Shown: positions 14,668 through 17,511 of the stretch, piece by piece
How positions within the stretch are numbered: position 1 is the stretch's first letter
How the letters are laid out: each line of letters begins with the position of its first letter
DNA from: LMUY01 sp964657445
GTDB lineage: Bacteria; Pseudomonadota; Alphaproteobacteria; Acetobacterales; Acetobacteraceae
Assembly: GCA_964657445.1 (NCBI GenBank)
Contig: CAZZVB010000083.1
Location: forward strand, 1 to 17,511
Reading direction: 5' to 3'
DNA: 17,511 bases
The notes under the pieces: model-generated
Told to the model about the DNA's origin: nothing
Database searches by the model: none
The model's input: only the letters and a program-made list of their open reading frames with translations
Translations under genes and position numbers: made by a program

Positions 14668-16275
14668 TCACATCCGGAACAGACCGAATTTGGTCTGCGG
14701 GATCGGCGCGTTCAGGCTGGCCGACAAACCAAGCCCCAGCACCCGGCGGGTTTGCGCCGGGTCGATCACGCCGTCATCCCACAGCCGGGCGGAGGAGTAG
14801 TAGGGGTGGCCTTGCGTTTCGTACTGCTCGCGGATCGGCGCCTTGAACTGGTCTTCCTCATCCGCCGACCAGGCCTCGCCCTTGGCCTCGATCGCGTCGC
14901 GCCGGATCGTGGCCATGACCGAGGCGGCTTGCTCCCCGCCCATCACGCCGATGCGGGCATTGGGCCACATCCAGAGGAAGCGCGGCGAGTAGGCACGGCC
15001 GCACATGCCGTAATTGCCGGCGCCGAAGCTGCCGCCGATGACGATGGTGAACTTCGGCACGGCCGCCGTGGCGACCGCAGTCACCATCTTCGCGCCATCC
15101 TTGGCGATGCCGCCGGCCTCGTATTTCCGGCCCACCATGAAGCCGGCAATGTTTTGCAAAAACACCAGCGGGATGCCGCGCTGGGCGCAAAGCTCGATGA
15201 AATGCGCACCCTTCTGGGCGCTCTCACTGAACAGGATGCCATTGTTCGCAACGATGCCGACGGGAATGCCCCAAACATGCGCGAATCCCGTCACCAGGGT
15301 TTGCCCATACAGCCGCTTGAACTCAGCGAACTCGCTGCCGTCCACGATGCGCGCGATCACCTCTCGCACGTCGTACGGCACGCGCGTGCTGGTCGGGATC
15401 ACGCTGTAGAGTTCAACCGGGTCATAACGCGGCGGCACGGGTGCCCGCATCGCGACACCAGGCTGTTTCACGGTGTTCAATGAGGCGACGATGTTGCGCG
15501 CGATGCCGAGCGCGTGGCTGTCGTTTTCGGCGTAATGGTCGGTGACGCCCGAGGTACGGCTGTGCACGTCGGCGCCGCCTAAGTCTTCGGCGCTGACGAC
15601 CTCCCCGGTCGCAGCCTTCACCAGCGGCGGCCCGGCGAGGAAGATGGTGCCCTGGTTGCGGACGATGACGCTTTCGTCGCACATGGCAGGCACGTAGGCT
15701 CCGCCTGCGGTGCAGGACCCCATGACCACGGCGATCTGCGCGATCCCGGCGGCGGACATGTTCGCCTGGTTGAAGAAGATGCGGCCGAAATGGTCGCGAT
15801 CGGGAAACACCTCGTCCTGATTGGGCAGGTTGGCGCCGCCGCTATCCACCAGATAGACGCAAGGCAGCCGGTTCTGCATCGCGATTTCCTGCGCGCGCAG
15901 GTGCTTCTTGACCGTCAGCGGGTAATAGGAGCCGCCTTTGACGGTCGCGTCGTTGGCGACGATCATGCACTCGCGCCCGGACACGCGCCCGACCCCGGTT
16001 ATGATGCCGGCGGAGGGCACCTCGCCTTTATACAACCCGTGGGCCGCAAGCTGTCCGACTTCGAGGAAGGGTGACGCCGGGTCGATCAGGGCACGGATGC
16101 GGTCGCGCGGCAGCAGCTTGCCGCGGGCGATGTGACGCTGACGGGAAGCCTCCCCGCCGCCCTCCCGCACGCTGGCAGCGGTGGTGCGGAGGTCGGCGAC
16201 CAGGGCGGCCATGGCGGCGGCGTTGGCGCGGGCTTCGGGGGAGCGCAAATCGAGCGCGGTGGTGAGAACGCTCAC
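14668..16275 (-). CDS. mccB: Methylcrotonyl-CoA carboxylase beta (carboxyltransferase) subunit
   Basis: 535 residues, the standard length. Seen: RHIARGKLLPRDRI near 48-60, YYPLTVKKHLRAQEIA, VDSGGANLPNQDEVFPD (143 onward), GSCTAGGAYVPAMCDE (186-201), PPLVKAATGEVVSAEDLGGADVH (216-238), and IGGSFGAGNYGMCGRAYSPRFLWMWP in the C-terminal half. These are the two crotonase-like halves of the family, with glycine-rich oxyanion loops; PNQDEVFPD and the second-half motif are typical of MCC beta rather than PccB. The start is GTG 16275, preceded at 8 bases by GGGGAG. Just upstream lies a 3-codon frame (ATG 16283, Asn, Ala, stop) whose stop overlaps this GTG. The 3' end meets mccA. liuB is an alternative name. 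Confidence 0.94.
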   Translation of the reverse strand: MSVLTTALDLRSPEARANAAAMAALVADLRTTAASVREGGGEASRQRHIARGKLLPRDRIRALIDPASPFLEVGQLAAHGLYKGEVPSAGIITGVGRVSGRECMIVANDATVKGGSYYPLTVKKHLRAQEIAMQNRLPCVYLVDSGGANLPNQDEVFPDRDHFGRIFFNQANMSAAGIAQIAVVMGSCTAGGAYVPAMCDESVIVRNQGTIFLAGPPLVKAATGEVVSAEDLGGADVHSRTSGVTDHYAENDSHALGIARNIVASLNTVKQPGVAMRAPVPPRYDPVELYSVIPTSTRVPYDVREVIARIVDGSEFAEFKRLYGQTLVTGFAHVWGIPVGIVANNGILFSESAQKGAHFIELCAQRGIPLVFLQNIAGFMVGRKYEAGGIAKDGAKMVTAVATAAVPKFTIVIGGSFGAGNYGMCGRAYSPRFLWMWPNARIGVMGGEQAASVMATIRRDAIEAKGEAWSADEEDQFKAPIREQYETQGHPYYSSARLWDDGVIDPAQTRRVLGLGLSASLNAPIPQTKFGLFRM

Positions 16276-16290
16276 GCGTTCATCTCCCCT

Positions 16291-16303
16291 CTCCCAATGG
16301 GAG
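16291..16303. repeat. 13-bp palindrome before mccB, possible dispersed repeat fragment
   Basis: CTCCCAATGGGAG (+ strand) is a palindrome with 6-bp arms around one central base, in the 64-bp gap between ivd and mccB. In the transcript it lies directly upstream of GGGGAG, the mccB ribosome-binding site. Short GC-rich palindromes flanked by CCCCT/AGGGG, as here, are often dispersed many times in alphaproteobacterial genomes; one copy cannot prove that. It could alternatively be a local translation-control structure. Confidence 0.4.
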
Positions 16304-16339
16304 TGGGCTTTGAAGAAAGGCGGAGGGGGCGGTCGTATC

Positions 16340-17509
16340 TCACGCTGTCTCGTTGAACAGTTCGCGGCCGATCAGCATGCGGCGGATTTCGCTAGTGCCG
16401 GCGCCGATCTCGTATAGCTTGGCGTCGCGCAGCAAGCGGCCGGTCGGGTAGTCGTTGATGTAGCCGTTTCCGCCGAGCGTCTGGATGGCTTCCAGCGCCA
16501 TCCAGGTGGCCTTCTCGGCAGCGTACAGGATCGCACCCGCAGCGTCCTTGCGGGTCGTCTGGCCGCGATCGCAAGCCTTCGCGACGGCGTACACGTAGGC
16601 GCGCGACGCGTTCATCGTCGTGTACATGTCAGCGACCTTGCCCTGCATGAGCTGGAATTCGCCGATCGCCTGGCCGAACTGCTTGCGCTCATGGATGTAG
16701 GGCAGCACCACGTCCATGCACGCCTGCATGATGCCGATCGGGCCGGCCGCCAGCACCGCACGCTCATAATCCAGCCCGCTCATCAGCACGTTCACCCCGC
16801 GGCCGAGCGTGCCGAGCACGTTCTCCTCCGGCACCTCGCACTCCTCGAACACCAGCTCACAGGTGTTGGAGCCGCGCATGCCAAGCTTGTTCAGCTTCTG
16901 CGCCGTGCTGAAGCCCTTGAAGCCCTTTTCGATTAGGAAGGCGGTGATCCCGCGTGCGCCGGCCGCTGGATCGGTCTTGGCATAGACGACCAGCGTGTCG
17001 GCGTTGGGGCCGTTGGTGATCCACATCTTGCTGCCGTTCAGCACCCATCGGTCACCGCGCTTGTCGGCCCGCGTCCGCATGCCCACCACGTCGGACCCGG
17101 CGCCGGGTTCGCTCATCGCCAGCGCGCCGACATGCTCGCCGCTGATCAGCTTGGGCAGGTAGCGAGACTTCTGCTCGTCATTGCCGTTGCGGGCGATCTG
17201 GTTCACGCAAAGGTTGGAATGGGCGCCGTAGGACAGGCCCACCGAGGCGGAGGCGCGGCTGATCTCCTCCATCGCGACGCAGTGATCGAGGTAGCCCATC
17301 CCCGCCCCGCCGTACTCCTCCGGAGCGGTGATGCCGAGCACGCCGAGGTCGCCGAACTTGCGCCATAGGTCGGCCGGGAAGTCGTTCGCCTCATCGATGG
17401 CGGCGGCGCGGGGCGCGATTTCGTCGGCCGAGAAGTTGGCAACCTGGTCGCGCAGCGCGTCGGCGGTCTCGCCGAGATCGAAGTCCAACCCGCGAAAGCT
17501 GTTCAGCAT
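16340..17509 (-). CDS. ivd: Isovaleryl-CoA dehydrogenase
   Basis: 389 residues and complete, the ATG lying two bases inside the window end. FAD enzyme oxidising isovaleryl-CoA to 3-methylcrotonyl-CoA, the step before the carboxylase encoded next. Seen: FDLGETADALRDQVANFSADEIAPRAAAID at the N-terminus, APEEYGGAGMGYLDHCVAMEEISRASASV, AMSEPGAGSDVVGMRTRA (131 onward, substrate and flavin contacts), WITNGPNADTLVVYAKTD (163 onward), GLDYERAVLAAGP with Glu249 matching the IVD catalytic base (Glu254 in the human enzyme), LGGNGYINDYPTGRLLRDAK, and YEIGAGTSEIRRMLIGREL. Glu within DYER, rather than only the C-terminal Glu of other acyl-CoA dehydrogenases, supports the IVD call. 64 bp separate it from mccB. 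liuA is an alternative name. Confidence 0.95.
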   Translation of the reverse strand: MLNSFRGLDFDLGETADALRDQVANFSADEIAPRAAAIDEANDFPADLWRKFGDLGVLGITAPEEYGGAGMGYLDHCVAMEEISRASASVGLSYGAHSNLCVNQIARNGNDEQKSRYLPKLISGEHVGALAMSEPGAGSDVVGMRTRADKRGDRWVLNGSKMWITNGPNADTLVVYAKTDPAAGARGITAFLIEKGFKGFSTAQKLNKLGMRGSNTCELVFEECEVPEENVLGTLGRGVNVLMSGLDYERAVLAAGPIGIMQACMDVVLPYIHERKQFGQAIGEFQLMQGKVADMYTTMNASRAYVYAVAKACDRGQTTRKDAAGAILYAAEKATWMALEAIQTLGGNGYINDYPTGRLLRDAKLYEIGAGTSEIRRMLIGRELFNETA

Positions 17510-17511
17510 CG

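Noticed and set aside
1..17511. CRISPR array, tRNA or rRNA gene, insertion sequence, prophage or defence system
   Set aside because: No regularly spaced repeats, tRNA-like cloverleaf, transposase, integrase or known defence domain was found on either strand by reading; a tRNAscan or HMM search could confirm.

Overview
The window looks like a chromosomal segment of a high-GC alphaproteobacterium, most likely an acetic-acid-bacteria relative (Acetobacteraceae, Rhodospirillales). The assignment rests on gene families and order seen here: a zinc-ribbon gene divergent from ftsE-ftsX-ydcF, a DUF2125 protein, a short-Q-loop (CIO-type) cytochrome bd oxidase with a DUF2474 subunit, and a TPR-type glycosyltransferase C-terminus. 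No rRNA, tRNA, transposase, CRISPR array or phage gene was seen. I found no undescribed multi-gene system; it reads as ordinary chromosome with several small points worth checking.

Layout. 1-595: C-terminal part of a glycosyltransferase-like protein (+). 568-939: zinc-ribbon membrane protein (-), convergent with the first gene and divergent from the cell-division block. 1036-3219: ftsE, ftsX and a YdcF-family gene (+), each overlapping the next. 3220-3516: a 297-bp gap with an AT-rich patch. 3517-4518: DUF2125 protein (+). 4553-7113: cioA/cydA, cioB/cydB and a tiny DUF2474 gene (+), a terminal quinol oxidase operon. 7178-7648: YcgN-type cysteine-cluster protein (+). 7649-7995: noncoding, with a dyad close to the next start. 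7996-10363, possibly to 10581: an MFS organic-anion transporter, a LigJ-type 4-oxalomesaconate hydratase and a small coupled ORF (+), apparently an uptake-plus-catabolism unit for an aromatic-derived acid. 10773-11513: YgjP/DUF45 metallopeptidase (+). 11457-17509: a minus-strand operon transcribed as isovaleryl-CoA dehydrogenase, methylcrotonyl-CoA carboxylase beta, methylcrotonyl-CoA carboxylase alpha, then a secreted NylB/class C beta-lactamase-like serine hydrolase.

How the genes work together. FtsE and FtsX form the ABC-type complex that links division to septal wall hydrolysis, and YdcF is probably an envelope protein made with it. CioA, CioB and the DUF2474 peptide form a copper-free quinol oxidase. 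The minus-strand operon carries the middle steps of leucine degradation, from isovaleryl-CoA to 3-methylglutaconyl-CoA. The hydratase and HMG-CoA lyase that usually accompany it are not in the window; an exported hydrolase sits in the distal position instead.
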